From Candidatus Pantoea floridensis (GTDB lineage Bacteria > Pseudomonadota > Gammaproteobacteria > Enterobacterales > Enterobacteriaceae), in NCBI RefSeq assembly GCF_900215435.1, contig NZ_OCMY01000001.1, positions 4,030,001 through 4,094,000 on the forward strand: a DNA stretch of 64,000 nucleotides, written 5' to 3'. Shown here one piece after another: positions 17,787-26,496 of this stretch. Under the pieces are notes generated by a model that was not told the DNA's origin, did not search any database, and saw only the letters and a list, made by a program, of their open reading frames with translations. Positions within the stretch are counted from its first letter, which is position 1, and each line of letters begins with the position of its first letter. The position numbers and the translations under genes were made by a program.

Positions 17787-18683
17787 ATAGACATCAAACA
17801 GTTAATTTATCTGTGTAACCTGGAACGCGAACGCCACTTTGGACGTGCGGCTGAGGCCAGCTTTGTTAGCCAGCCAACGCTTTCAATGCGGCTGAAAAAC
17901 CTTGAGCGCGAGTTAGGGTTATCGCTGATCAATCGCAGCAACAATTTCGATGGTTTCACGCCGGAAGGCGAGCGCGTACTGACGTGGGCGCGGGAAATTG
18001 TCTCGGTTTATCAGGGTTTAAAGCTGGAAGTGGAATCGCTCAAGCATGGCGTGAATGGCACCTTGCGGCTGGGCGTGATGCCGCAGTGCAGCGTGGCGCT
18101 GCCGGCATTATTAAAGGCGGTTGAAATACGCTACCCGCAGCTTGATTATCGCGTTTCAGCGATGAGCGCCGATCAGCTTTTAGAGGCGCTCAACAGCCAC
18201 ACGGTAGATGGCGGGATTGGCTTCTTTGAGCTGACCTCCTTACGCGAGCTGCATTTTCAAACCGCTCTGTTAAAAGATCCCGGCGTGGAAGCACTTTTCA
18301 ATCCTCACTATTTTCCGGCACTGCTTGAGCATGAAACGCTGTCGCTATCGATGCTCGCCAGCCACCCGCTGTGTCTGGCCGAGCCAACGCGCTATTTTCG
18401 CCGTTATCTCGACGGCCAGCTGCGTGAAACTGGCCTCATTCCGCGCGTTATCGTTGAAAGCGCGTCAATTATGCAACTGTTGCAAAGTACGCAGGTGGGA
18501 TTGGGCGTAATGGTGTCGCCATGCGGCCATCTGCTGCCGGAGCTGTTACAGAATCTGGCGCGTCGGCCAATTGAGATTGCCCCAATGGGGCGCCAGGCAG
18601 CGTTGGTGATTGCCGAGCCAGGCAGAGCTTCACCGCTGGCTCAGCACTTCTTTGATGAAGCGCGTCGGCATCTGCCCGACTAA
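17787..18683 (+). CDS. LysR-family regulator lacking a canonical start codon
   Basis: LysR-type transcription regulator of 298 codons: N-terminal winged HTH (GRAAEASFVSQPTLSMRLKN) and a full substrate-binding domain to the C-terminus. The reading frame clearly begins at codon 17787, which gives (x)DIKQLIYLCNLERERHFG, the usual LysR N-terminus, but that codon is ATA. Between the in-frame stop at 17745 and the ATG at 17886 no ATG, GTG or TTG exists. Starting at 17886 would delete most of the HTH. So the gene either uses ATA or another rare codon, or is a recent start-loss pseudogene with an otherwise intact frame. It overlaps convergent yciW by 4 bases. Target genes unknown. Confidence 0.75.
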   Translation: MDIKQLIYLCNLERERHFGRAAEASFVSQPTLSMRLKNLERELGLSLINRSNNFDGFTPEGERVLTWAREIVSVYQGLKLEVESLKHGVNGTLRLGVMPQCSVALPALLKAVEIRYPQLDYRVSAMSADQLLEALNSHTVDGGIGFFELTSLRELHFQTALLKDPGVEALFNPHYFPALLEHETLSLSMLASHPLCLAEPTRYFRRYLDGQLRETGLIPRVIVESASIMQLLQSTQVGLGVMVSPCGHLLPELLQNLARRPIEIAPMGRQAALVIAEPGRASPLAQHFFDEARRHLPD

Positions 18684-19801
18684 CGGGTTTCTCCTAACGC
18701 CATCAGCACGCGGTCCTGCCAGTTAGCAAACGCCACGGCTTGTAACAGCGTAAAGATGCGTTCGGTGCCCCAGCCCGCATTGAGCAGGGGTTGCAGATGT
18801 GCCGCGCTAAAGCGATCGGGCTGGCGGGTTAACTGGGCGCCAATCGCTATCACCGGCGATGCAGTACCCGCGTTCTCCACATCCTGTAGCAGCGCCGCGC
18901 GCCATTCGCCCGTCAGTTGCCCGAACTGGCGGCGACAACCCAGCACGCGTGCGCAGACCGCTTGTGCCAGCGCCTCTTCCGCAGCGAAATGTGTGCTCAG
19001 TCGCTGCTTCAGAGTGGCGAAACCGTACAGCGCTTGTGCATCGTGTACCAATAACCAGATCGCGTCATCTACCCCGTCAATTCCCTGACAGAAAGTCACC
19101 GCTGCCAGCTGTTCGGCGCTGGCATAGCGCAATTCCACCGGTTTTAGCGCAGGCTGCCAGCCAGCGCTGCTGGCAAACAACGCTGCGCTGGCATCGGGTG
19201 GCGGAGAAACACCAGGGATCCAGCGTACCGGCAAGCCCATCATCGCGTGCAGCGAGGCCACAACGCGCGACTGATAGCTGACAAACCCGATAAGTTGGTT
19301 CAGCGTGACGATATCGGGCTCCGTCAATCCCACTGCATCCAGCGCGCTGATGCTGTTAGTGGTGATCAATTCAGGCTGCATCGCCAGCTGGCGAGCATAT
19401 TGGGTAATTTGCGTCAGGCGATTGTTACTTTCACGTGAGGAATCCGGGCCTGGCAAAGGATTAAGCCGCGCAGAATAGTGATTACACAGGCGCTGAACGC
19501 CGGCCACCTGCGCTACCGTCAGCGCGGTACTAAGACGATCGTACAGCGTCAAGGTGTGGGTCAAACTGGTCGCGAGCGTATCGGGAAACAGGATCTGGCT
19601 CAGGTCGCGTGCGGCCAGCAGTGTGGGCTGAAAACGCGTCAACAGCGGCTGGAGTGCGGTGGCTTCCTGTTGCAAACCGAGCAGAAAACGGTCTTCGATA
19701 TAGGCGGCTTCGGGCACCAGCGGTGCGGTGGCGGTAGTATTAGGGCGAGTCTGGCTTTCATAAAACCAGTGGTCATGGCCGGGAGAACGGCGTTGTTCCA
19801 T
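18680..19801 (-). CDS. yciW: YciW, AhpD-like fold protein
   Basis: 373-residue protein matching E. coli YciW by position (between rnb and fabI) and by length. It consists of AhpD/carboxymuconolactone-decarboxylase-like helical segments, and its conserved N-terminus reads EQRRSPGHDHWFYESQ. I do not see a clear CxxC peroxidase pair. In E. coli yciW belongs to the cysteine/sulfur regulon, with an unsettled enzymatic role. The ATG at 19801 is preferred because AAAGGA stands six bases upstream; the ATG two codons earlier overlaps that site. Tail-to-tail overlap of 4 bases with the LysR gene. Confidence 0.85.
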   Translation of the reverse strand: MEQRRSPGHDHWFYESQTRPNTTATAPLVPEAAYIEDRFLLGLQQEATALQPLLTRFQPTLLAARDLSQILFPDTLATSLTHTLTLYDRLSTALTVAQVAGVQRLCNHYSARLNPLPGPDSSRESNNRLTQITQYARQLAMQPELITTNSISALDAVGLTEPDIVTLNQLIGFVSYQSRVVASLHAMMGLPVRWIPGVSPPPDASAALFASSAGWQPALKPVELRYASAEQLAAVTFCQGIDGVDDAIWLLVHDAQALYGFATLKQRLSTHFAAEEALAQAVCARVLGCRRQFGQLTGEWRAALLQDVENAGTASPVIAIGAQLTRQPDRFSAAHLQPLLNAGWGTERIFTLLQAVAFANWQDRVLMALGETR

Positions 19802-19964
19802 GGTCATTCCTTTCGCTAAAAACGGACTTGCTGCACGGCGTGCGAATCTGAAAAGCAGGCGTGCAACAAAGGGCTAGCTTATCGTCGCTGAACGGCTGTC
19901 CACGGCAAAAGAATGATGGGGAATAATTAATAGCTTACGAGTATAAGGAGGGATGTTTTTGTAT

Positions 19965-19989
19965 AAAGAGGTCGCCATAAATGGCGACC
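19965..19989 (-). terminator. Terminator of fabI
   Basis: Stem GGTCGCCA (19970-19977) / TGGCGACC (19982-19989), loop TAAA. On the minus strand it is followed by TCTTTATAC. It lies 12 bases after the fabI stop. Confidence 0.65.
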
Positions 19990-20001
19990 CGATGATAACG
20001 C

Positions 20002-20790
20002 TTACTTTAATTCCAGCTCGTTCATGGCGGCAATGCTGAAGCCGCCATCAACGTGTACCACTTCACCGGTGATACCACCCGCGAGGTCAGAACACAGGAA
20101 AGCCGCAGAGTTACCCACGTCTTCGATGGTCACGGTACGACGAATCGGGGTCACCGCTTCGCAATGTGCCAGCATCTTACGGAAATCTTTGATGCCTGAC
20201 GCGGCCAGGGTACGGATTGGACCAGCAGAAACGGCGTTAACACGCGTGCCTTCAGGACCCATCGCGTTCGCCATGTAGCGAACGTTGGCTTCCAGAGACG
20301 CTTTAGCCAGACCCATCACGTTGTAGTTCGGGATCGCGCGCTCTGCGCCGAGGTATGAGAGGGTCAGCAGGGCAGAATTCGGGTTCAGCATTGCGCGGCA
20401 CTCTTTTGCCATCGCCACAAAGCTGTAGGCGCTGATGTCGTGCGCAATTTTGAAGCCTTCACGCGTAACGGCGTTCACGTAGTCACCATCCAGCTGATCG
20501 CCAGGCGCGAAACCGATGGAGTGAACGAAACCGTCAAATTTCGGCCAGGTTTTTGCCAGTTCGGTGAACAGCGCAGTAATGCTCTCGTCTTCTGCGACAT
20601 CGCAAGGCAGAACAATGTCTGAACCCAGATCTTTGGCAAACTCTTCCACACGACTTTTCAGTTTGTCGTTCTGGTAGGTGAAAGCCAGTTCTGCGCCCTG
20701 TTTGTGCATCGCCTGCGCAATACCGTAGGCGATTGAGAGTTTACTGGCAACGCCAGTAATCAGAATGCGCTTACCGGAAAGAAAACCCAT
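20002..20790 (-). CDS. fabI: Enoyl-ACP reductase (NADH)
   Basis: Final reductive step of each fatty-acid elongation cycle: trans-2-enoyl-ACP plus NADH to acyl-ACP; the target of triclosan. The 262 residues equal E. coli FabI. The short-chain dehydrogenase fold starts [21 protein letters not shown], and the catalytic Tyr-x6-Lys is Y156-K163 (YNVMGLAK). The ATG at 20790 has AAAGGA eight bases upstream; an ATG at 20811 would add seven residues not found in the family. It lies downstream of the sap operon but has a 139-base gap for its own promoter. It supplies the acyl chains that RpfF would draw on (inference). Confidence 0.97.
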   Translation of the reverse strand: MGFLSGKRILITGVASKLSIAYGIAQAMHKQGAELAFTYQNDKLKSRVEEFAKDLGSDIVLPCDVAEDESITALFTELAKTWPKFDGFVHSIGFAPGDQLDGDYVNAVTREGFKIAHDISAYSFVAMAKECRAMLNPNSALLTLSYLGAERAIPNYNVMGLAKASLEANVRYMANAMGPEGTRVNAVSAGPIRTLAASGIKDFRKMLAHCEAVTPIRRTVTIEDVGNSAAFLCSDLAGGITGEVVHVDGGFSIAAMNELELK

Positions 20791-20929
20791 AGCTGTAATC
20801 CTTTTGGTCATTGTTGTTGGCGGTCGCGATGGTTAAAAAGCAGGCGACCGACGTTAATCTCGTGCGAAGTCTAGCACGTCTCTATAAATGCGGTAAATCG
20901 CACCGCGTTTTCCACGCTGCGGTGCGGCA

Positions 20930-21733
20930 TCAGCGCTCACGTCGCCAGGCTTCGGCGGTTAAGGCTTCACCAAAATGGCTGGCGATCAGGCGTTTGGTTA
21001 GATCATGTAACGGCGAGGCCAGCACATCGGCGGTGCCGCCGCGCTCCACGACTTCGCCCTGATGCATTACTAATACCTGATCGCTGATGTGCTTCATCAT
21101 GCCAAGGTGCTGCGTGACATAGATATAGGCGATGCCGTGCTGCTCCTGCAGTTCCAGCATCAGATTCACCAGCTGCGAGCGCATGGTCATATCCAGTGAG
21201 GCAAGGGCTTCATCGGCAACGATCACTTTTGGCTGCAAAATCAATGCGCGTGCCAGCGCCAGGCGCTGTTTTTGTCCGGGCGCCAACATATGTGGATAGT
21301 AGCCAGCATGATCGCGCAGCAAGCCGACCTGGCGCAGCGTGGCGATAATGCGTTTCTCGCGCGCTTCATCGTCGAGTTCTGTATTCAGACGCAGCGGAAA
21401 ATCAAGAATCTGGCTGACGCGCTGCCGCGGATTGAGCGAGGTGGAGGGATCCTGAAAAATCATGCGGATGCGCTGGCTCCGGTAGCCATAGTCGCCGTAC
21501 TCCAGCGGATGATCGTCAATCAGCATTTCACCCGCGGTGGGTTCCACCATGCCGCTCAGCATTTTCGCCAGCGTGGATTTTCCCGAACCGTTTTCACCGA
21601 TCACCGCCAGCGTCTGCTTTTCACGCAGGGTAAAACTGACGCCTTTCACCGCCTCAACGTGCTGACGACGAAACAGGCCGGTACGATAGCGATAGGTTTT
21701 GCTCAGGTTGCGTACTTCCAGCAAGGTGTCCAT
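20930..21733 (-). CDS. sapF: SapF, ABC transporter ATPase
   Basis: 267-residue nucleotide-binding subunit of the SapABCDF importer/exporter system, associated with antimicrobial-peptide resistance and, in E. coli, with putrescine export and Trk potassium uptake. It has Walker A (GENGSGKSTLAKML), a signature region (APGQKQRLALARAL) and Walker B (VIVADEALASLD). The signature reads APGQKQ rather than LSGGQ, a Sap/Opp-like variant. Last gene of the operon: it begins two bases after the sapD stop, and the gene order sapA-B-C-D-F equals E. coli. Confidence 0.95.
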   Translation of the reverse strand: MDTLLEVRNLSKTYRYRTGLFRRQHVEAVKGVSFTLREKQTLAVIGENGSGKSTLAKMLSGMVEPTAGEMLIDDHPLEYGDYGYRSQRIRMIFQDPSTSLNPRQRVSQILDFPLRLNTELDDEAREKRIIATLRQVGLLRDHAGYYPHMLAPGQKQRLALARALILQPKVIVADEALASLDMTMRSQLVNLMLELQEQHGIAYIYVTQHLGMMKHISDQVLVMHQGEVVERGGTADVLASPLHDLTKRLIASHFGEALTAEAWRRER

Positions 21734-21735
21734 GA

Positions 21736-22731
21736 CTACTGGCCCTCCATATTTAGCGGGAAGTGGCAGGCGAACAGGTGGGCTTTGTTACCGGTCAGAC
21801 GCGGAGTCTCAATGCATTTTCGCTGCGCATACGGGCAGCGTGGCCCAAGACGGCAGCCAATCGGCAAATGTTCCAGCGACGGGATCGCGCCCGACAGCGT
21901 ATTTAATCGGCTTTTGTGCGGCAGCGCGCTGCCGAAATCGGGCATCGCGCGGATCAGCGCCTGAGTATAAGGATGGTGCGGCGTATCCATAAGATCTTCG
22001 CTTTGCGCCGTTTCCACCGTCTGGCCGCAATACATCACGTTGATGCGGTCAGCCCATTGGCTCATCGTACGCAGGTCGTGGCTGATCAGCAAAATCGTGG
22101 TGTTGTTATTCTGATTGAGGCGGCTCAGCAGGCGGAAAATCTGCGCCTGCGTGGTTGGCTCCATGGCGTTGGTCGGTTCATCGGCGATCAACAGGCGCGG
22201 CTGATTGGCCAGGGCGATAGCGATCATCACTTTCTGGCATTCACCGTCGGTTAATTCGTACGGGAAGCTGCGCATGATGTCTTTATGATCTTTGATGCCA
22301 ACGCGGTGCAATAGCTCAATCGCGCGCACTTTACGCCAGAACCACAGGCGCTGATACCAGCGACCTTTATGGGTCCAGCGCGGAATGGCCTGCATCAGTT
22401 GGCGGCCAATGCTTTCTGAAGGATCGAGACAGGATTGCGGCTCCTGGAAAATCATCGAGACATTGTGGCCGACAATACGTCGGCGTTCGCGCGGCGACAG
22501 ACGCAGCAGGTCGACGTCGTCAAATACCATGCGATCGGCGGTGACGCGCCAGTTATCTTTCGTTACGCCACAAATGGCTTTGGCGATCAGGCTCTTGCCC
22601 GATCCTGATTCACCGACCAGCCCGCGCACTTCACCTTCGGTAAGCGTCAGATTGATGCGGTCGACCGCTTTGACCGGACCGTCAGCGGTCATAAATTCGA
22701 TGGTCAGATTTCGGATATCCAGTAGCGGCAT
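21736..22731 (-). CDS. sapD: SapD, ABC transporter ATPase
   Basis: 331-residue ATPase paired with SapF. Walker A is [14 protein letters not shown], the signature is degenerate ([15 protein letters not shown]) and Walker B is [12 protein letters not shown]. The C-terminal Opp/Dpp-type extension carries cysteines ([15 protein letters not shown]), which in related ABC proteins can bind an iron-sulfur cluster. E. coli SapD (330 aa) also supports TrkH/TrkG potassium uptake by its ATP binding. The start codon overlaps the sapC stop by one base (TAATG), so expression is coupled. Confidence 0.95.
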   Translation of the reverse strand: MPLLDIRNLTIEFMTADGPVKAVDRINLTLTEGEVRGLVGESGSGKSLIAKAICGVTKDNWRVTADRMVFDDVDLLRLSPRERRRIVGHNVSMIFQEPQSCLDPSESIGRQLMQAIPRWTHKGRWYQRLWFWRKVRAIELLHRVGIKDHKDIMRSFPYELTDGECQKVMIAIALANQPRLLIADEPTNAMEPTTQAQIFRLLSRLNQNNNTTILLISHDLRTMSQWADRINVMYCGQTVETAQSEDLMDTPHHPYTQALIRAMPDFGSALPHKSRLNTLSGAIPSLEHLPIGCRLGPRCPYAQRKCIETPRLTGNKAHLFACHFPLNMEGQ

Positions 22732-23621
22732 TATTCAACTCCCGCTTCTACTGCGCGACGGATACCATCGCCCAGCAGGTTAACGATCAACACGCTCACC
22801 ATCAGCGCCACGCCTGGCAGCATCACCGTCCAGGGCGCCACATAGATCAGCTCCAGCGCGTCACCGAGCATTGCGCCCCATTCGGGTGAGGGCAGCTGCG
22901 CGCCAAGATCGAGGAAACCGAGCGCCGCGATATCCAGAATCGCCATTGACAGCGAGCGGGTAATTTCGCTCACCAGCAGCGGCAGCACATTCGGCAGCAC
23001 GGCGTTCCACAGAATATTCAGATTGCGCGCACCATCGAGACGCAGCGCCACCACATACTCTTTCTCCATCTCATCATGTACAGCAGTATAGATTTCGCGC
23101 ACTAAACGTGGGATCAGCGCCAGAAACACGGCCAGCATCGCATGTTCCAGACGCGGCCCGAGAAAGGCCACCACGATAATCGCCAGTAATAGCGAAGGAA
23201 TCGACAGCAGCGTGTCCAGCACGTGGTTCATTACCGCCGAACGCACGCCGCGCGTTATGCCAGCGAAGATACCGAGCACCAGCGCGCAGATCGTCGCTAA
23301 CACCGTAACCAGAATGGCGGACCCCACGGTGGGCGCCACGCCGCTTAACAGTCGGCTCAGTACATCGCGCCCAAGATCGTCGGTACCAAGGAAGAAAGAG
23401 ACATCGCCATAGCGCGACCACGAAGGCGGCAGTAGTTGATAACCCAGGAATTGCTGGTCAATGCCATAAGGTGACAGCAAACCACCGAACAGGCAGAGGA
23501 AGAGCAGGATGCCAAAGCCGTACAAACCGACCATGCCGCTGGTGTCGCGATATAAGCGCTGCCAGCTGCGACGCAGCGTGCTGGGCAGCCGCTTCTCGTC
23601 ATAGACATTATCGTAGGGCAT
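22731..23621 (-). CDS. sapC: SapC, ABC permease
   Basis: 296-residue permease of the DppC/OppC family with six hydrophobic segments. It contains the typical long periplasmic loop after TM1 ([17 protein letters not shown]) and the EAA-type cytoplasmic loop ([22 protein letters not shown]). It forms the membrane channel with SapB. Its start overlaps the sapB end by 14 bases and its stop overlaps sapD by one, so it lies in the middle of a tightly packed operon. Confidence 0.95.
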   Translation of the reverse strand: MPYDNVYDEKRLPSTLRRSWQRLYRDTSGMVGLYGFGILLFLCLFGGLLSPYGIDQQFLGYQLLPPSWSRYGDVSFFLGTDDLGRDVLSRLLSGVAPTVGSAILVTVLATICALVLGIFAGITRGVRSAVMNHVLDTLLSIPSLLLAIIVVAFLGPRLEHAMLAVFLALIPRLVREIYTAVHDEMEKEYVVALRLDGARNLNILWNAVLPNVLPLLVSEITRSLSMAILDIAALGFLDLGAQLPSPEWGAMLGDALELIYVAPWTVMLPGVALMVSVLIVNLLGDGIRRAVEAGVE

Positions 23622-24573
23622 ACCATTCCTTATGTTTCAGCGGATTAAGTGCCGCACCGAGAATATCGGATAACACGCTAACCAGAATGACCAATCCACC
23701 GACCACCATCACGCCAGCAGAAATTGCTGCGTAGTCCTGCTGGCGAATCGCATTAATCAACCAGCGACCAAGGCCTGGCCAGTTGAACACCACTTCGGTG
23801 ATCATCGCTAATGTCAGCATGGTGGAGAATTGCAGCCCAAGACGAGGAATCACCGGCGGCAGCGCATTATGCAATACGTGACGGCGAATCACCGTGAAGC
23901 GCGACAACCCGCGCGTTGCGGCAGCTTTGACATAATTTTTGTCCATCACGTCGCTGGTGCTGCTGCGCAGTAAGCGGATCATCTCGGTAGCCGGCGCAAC
24001 GGCCAGCACTATTACCGGCAGAATCATATGCGTCAACGCGCTCACCATCATTTCATGGCGCCAGGGCGAATGGCTCAGCCAGGCATCAATCAGCGCGAAG
24101 CCAGTGATATTTTGCACCGGATAAAGCAGATCGAAGCGTCCGGAAACCGGCAGCCAGCCGAGGGTCAAGGAGAAGAAAAGGGTAAAGAGCAGCGCCAGCC
24201 AGAACACCGGCATTGAGAAACCCAGCAGCGCCAGGGCGCTAATCGCTTTATCCTGCCACTTTTTCCGCATCACGCCGGCGCAGATCCCCAGTGGAATGCC
24301 CACCAGCAGCGCCAGAATAAACGCCATTACGCACAGCTCTAGCGTGGCGGGAAATACTTCGCGCAGTTGAATATCGATTGGCTGACCGTTGGTACTGGAT
24401 ACGCCGAAATCGAACTGCAACAGGCCTTTAAACCAGAACCACCAGGCATCAAACAGCGATGCACCTTCCAGCGGCGCGTTGGGTGTGAAGTAACTGAGGC
24501 TGAAGCTCACCAGCGAAAGCAAGAATAGGGTGATCAGCAGCAGTAGCAGACGACGCAAAATATAGATGATCAT
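23608..24573 (-). CDS. sapB: SapB, ABC permease
   Basis: 321-residue permease of the DppB/OppB family and partner of SapC. An N-terminal membrane segment ([17 protein letters not shown]) is followed by a periplasmic region and five further helices. The EAA loop is visible as [21 protein letters not shown]. The length equals E. coli SapB. The ATG at 24573 lies two bases downstream of the sapA stop, indicating translational coupling. Confidence 0.95.
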   Translation of the reverse strand: MIIYILRRLLLLLITLFLLSLVSFSLSYFTPNAPLEGASLFDAWWFWFKGLLQFDFGVSSTNGQPIDIQLREVFPATLELCVMAFILALLVGIPLGICAGVMRKKWQDKAISALALLGFSMPVFWLALLFTLFFSLTLGWLPVSGRFDLLYPVQNITGFALIDAWLSHSPWRHEMMVSALTHMILPVIVLAVAPATEMIRLLRSSTSDVMDKNYVKAAATRGLSRFTVIRRHVLHNALPPVIPRLGLQFSTMLTLAMITEVVFNWPGLGRWLINAIRQQDYAAISAGVMVVGGLVILVSVLSDILGAALNPLKHKEWYALR

Positions 24574-24575
24574 GC

Positions 24576-26198
24576 TTATTCCTCGCTGCTCTCATCACGA
24601 TAAACGCCGGCAAAAGAGGCGTTACCAAACGGGCTCAGTACTAAGCCTTTAATGTCATGTCGATAGGCTTGCAAACGCAGCGAAGAGGCCAGCGGCAATA
24701 CCGGCAGCTCCTGCGCCAAAATCTGCTGCGCTTTGTCGTAGCTATCGATGCGCGCCGAAAGCTGTTGCGACAACAGCGCATGTTGCAGCGCTTCGTCAAA
24801 CGCCGGCGAACACCAGTGCGCATAGTTGGTCTGCGAGCGGATAGCGGCACAACTCAGAAGCGGCCGGAAGAAACTGTCGGGATCGTTACTGTCGGTGGCC
24901 CAACCGGTTAGCGTGAGATCGTGATTCATCTCCATCAGCTGCGCTTCCTGGAATCGGCCTTCCACCGGCGCGATGGTCACCCGCACGCCAACCTGAGCCA
25001 AATCGGCCTGTAACAGCTCAGCGGTTTTCAATGGGCTAGGATTCCATGACTGTGAAGAAGAGGGCACCACTAAGCGTAAATGCAGGTCTTCCAGACCGAG
25101 CGCCTTCAGTGCTTCTCGTGCTTTCGCCGGATTATATTCGGTAACGTGTGCATCGTTGTCATAAGCCCATGACGCGCGCGGCAGAATCGAAGCCGCCGTT
25201 TCTGCGGTGCCGTAATAAATCGACTCCATCAAGCGTTCGTTATTGATTGCCAGCGCCAGTGCATGACGCACTTCCGGGCGATCGAGCGGCGGTTTACGGG
25301 TGTTAAACGCCAGATAAGCGATATTCATGCCGGGTCGCAACGTCATACGCAGACGCGGATCGTCGCGCAAAATGCTCAGCTGGCTGGCGGCAGGATAGGC
25401 CAGCACATCACATTCACCGGTCAGCAGTTTAGATAAACGTCCGGTCCCGCCGACGCCCAAATCAATCACCACTTGCTGCAGCCGCGGTACGCCTTTCCAA
25501 TACTGCGGATTACGTGCCAGCCGCAGATATTGCCCGGTGCGGTATTCACTCAGCTGGAACGGGCCAGTACCTACGGGCTCGCGATCCAGCTGCTCTTGTT
25601 GGCCTTTAGCGCTGAGATTGTTGGCGTACTCCTGCGACAAAATTGGCGCGTAATGGGTGGCGATGTGCCAGAGGAAGGAGGCGTCTGGGCTGTTGAGGCG
25701 GATTTCCACCGTATCGCTATCCAACTTTTTAACGCTCTGCACTGAATCGGCGAACTGCAGGCTGTCGAAATAGGGATAGCTGCCACCGTTGACGTTATGC
25801 CACGGATGCTTACGGTCAAACATGCGCGCAAAACTGAATACCACATCGTCGGCATTCATTTTGCGCGTCGGTTTAAACCCGTTGGTGTGCTGGAAGGCCA
25901 CGTCTTTGCGCAGGTGGAAACGGTAGGTTGCACCGTTATCTCGCACTTCCCAGCTCTCAGCCAGATCGGGAATCAACCGATAGGTATAAGGATCGACGTC
26001 CAGCAGCCGATCGTACAGCTGTGCCGCGAGCGTATCGACCACCAGGCCGCTGCTTACCATTTGCGGATTGAACGTATTAACCGTGCCGTTCACACAATAG
26101 ACAAAGCCGCTGTGGCGGATATTGTCGGTTGGCGCGGCCCACGCTGACGCACTCATGATGCTGAGACCAAGCAGCAGAGAAGGGAATAGTTTTGGCAT
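24576..26198 (-). CDS. sapA: SapA, periplasmic solute-binding protein
   Basis: Periplasmic binding component of the Sap system, of the SBP_bac_5 (peptide-binding) family; in Haemophilus the homologue binds antimicrobial peptides and heme. 540 residues with signal peptide [21 protein letters not shown] cleaved before AP. Family landmarks: [59 protein letters not shown] and [23 protein letters not shown] chose the ATG at 26198 because it gives a clean signal peptide; a TTG at 26240 would add 14 residues before it. The Shine-Dalgarno is weak. The promoter region is shared with divergent ryhB and its Fur box. Confidence 0.94.
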   Translation of the reverse strand: MPKLFPSLLLGLSIMSASAWAAPTDNIRHSGFVYCVNGTVNTFNPQMVSSGLVVDTLAAQLYDRLLDVDPYTYRLIPDLAESWEVRDNGATYRFHLRKDVAFQHTNGFKPTRKMNADDVVFSFARMFDRKHPWHNVNGGSYPYFDSLQFADSVQSVKKLDSDTVEIRLNSPDASFLWHIATHYAPILSQEYANNLSAKGQQEQLDREPVGTGPFQLSEYRTGQYLRLARNPQYWKGVPRLQQVVIDLGVGGTGRLSKLLTGECDVLAYPAASQLSILRDDPRLRMTLRPGMNIAYLAFNTRKPPLDRPEVRHALALAINNERLMESIYYGTAETAASILPRASWAYDNDAHVTEYNPAKAREALKALGLEDLHLRLVVPSSSQSWNPSPLKTAELLQADLAQVGVRVTIAPVEGRFQEAQLMEMNHDLTLTGWATDSNDPDSFFRPLLSCAAIRSQTNYAHWCSPAFDEALQHALLSQQLSARIDSYDKAQQILAQELPVLPLASSLRLQAYRHDIKGLVLSPFGNASFAGVYRDESSEE

Positions 26199-26349
26199 AG
26201 AACTCAACGATTCTGAGGCAATAGCGTGAGTGTATCCCAAACCGCTCGGAGTCCCAAAATTCGCGACGCTTCTGCTGTGTTTTTCGCCAAAGTGGCGATG
26301 AGGTAATCACAATCTTAGTGTGGAAATGAGAAAAATTCTCAATTAGGGC

Positions 26350-26379
26350 TTTACAGATGATAATAAGAATGATTATTAT
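26350..26379 (+). promoter_or_regulatory. ryhB promoter
   Basis: -35 TTTACA (26350-26355), 18-base spacer, -10 TATTAT (26374-26379), giving a predicted start at about 26386. The Fur box overlaps the spacer and -10, as expected for repression by iron-loaded Fur. Confidence 0.75.
26359..26377. promoter_or_regulatory. Fur box
   Basis: GATAATAAGAATGATTATT matches 15 of 19 positions of the Fur consensus (GATAATGATAATCATTATC). It lies over the ryhB promoter. It also lies about 160 bases upstream of the divergent sapA start, so an effect on sap is conceivable but not shown. Confidence 0.8.
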
Positions 26380-26385
26380 TCATCT

Positions 26386-26477
26386 GCGCTTCGACGGTGG
26401 CTCTACCGAAGAAGAGCACGACATTGCTCACATTGCTTCCAGTATTAGTTGCCCGCACGCTGTGCGGGCTTTTTTTT
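26386..26477 (+). ncRNA. ryhB: RyhB, iron-stress small RNA
   Basis: About 92-nt Hfq-dependent RNA that represses iron-using proteins when iron is scarce. Recognised by the diagnostic core GCACGACATTGCTCACATTG at 26416-26435, continuing CTTCCAGTATTA, which is the seed and Hfq region of enterobacterial RyhB. A 5' stem precedes it (CGGT pairing with ACCG around 26392-26410), and a perfect terminator hairpin with eight T follows. The Fur box and sigma70 promoter sit at exactly the right distance upstream. It lies between sapA and the OtsA-like gene, unlike its yhhX-yhhY location in E. coli. Confidence 0.93.
26451..26477 (+). terminator. ryhB terminator
   Basis: Stem GCCCGCAC (26451-26458) / GTGCGGGC (26462-26469) with loop GCT, followed by eight T (26470-26477). 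Confidence 0.93.
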
Positions 26478-26496
26478 GTCCAGGTCCGAGCCAGCG

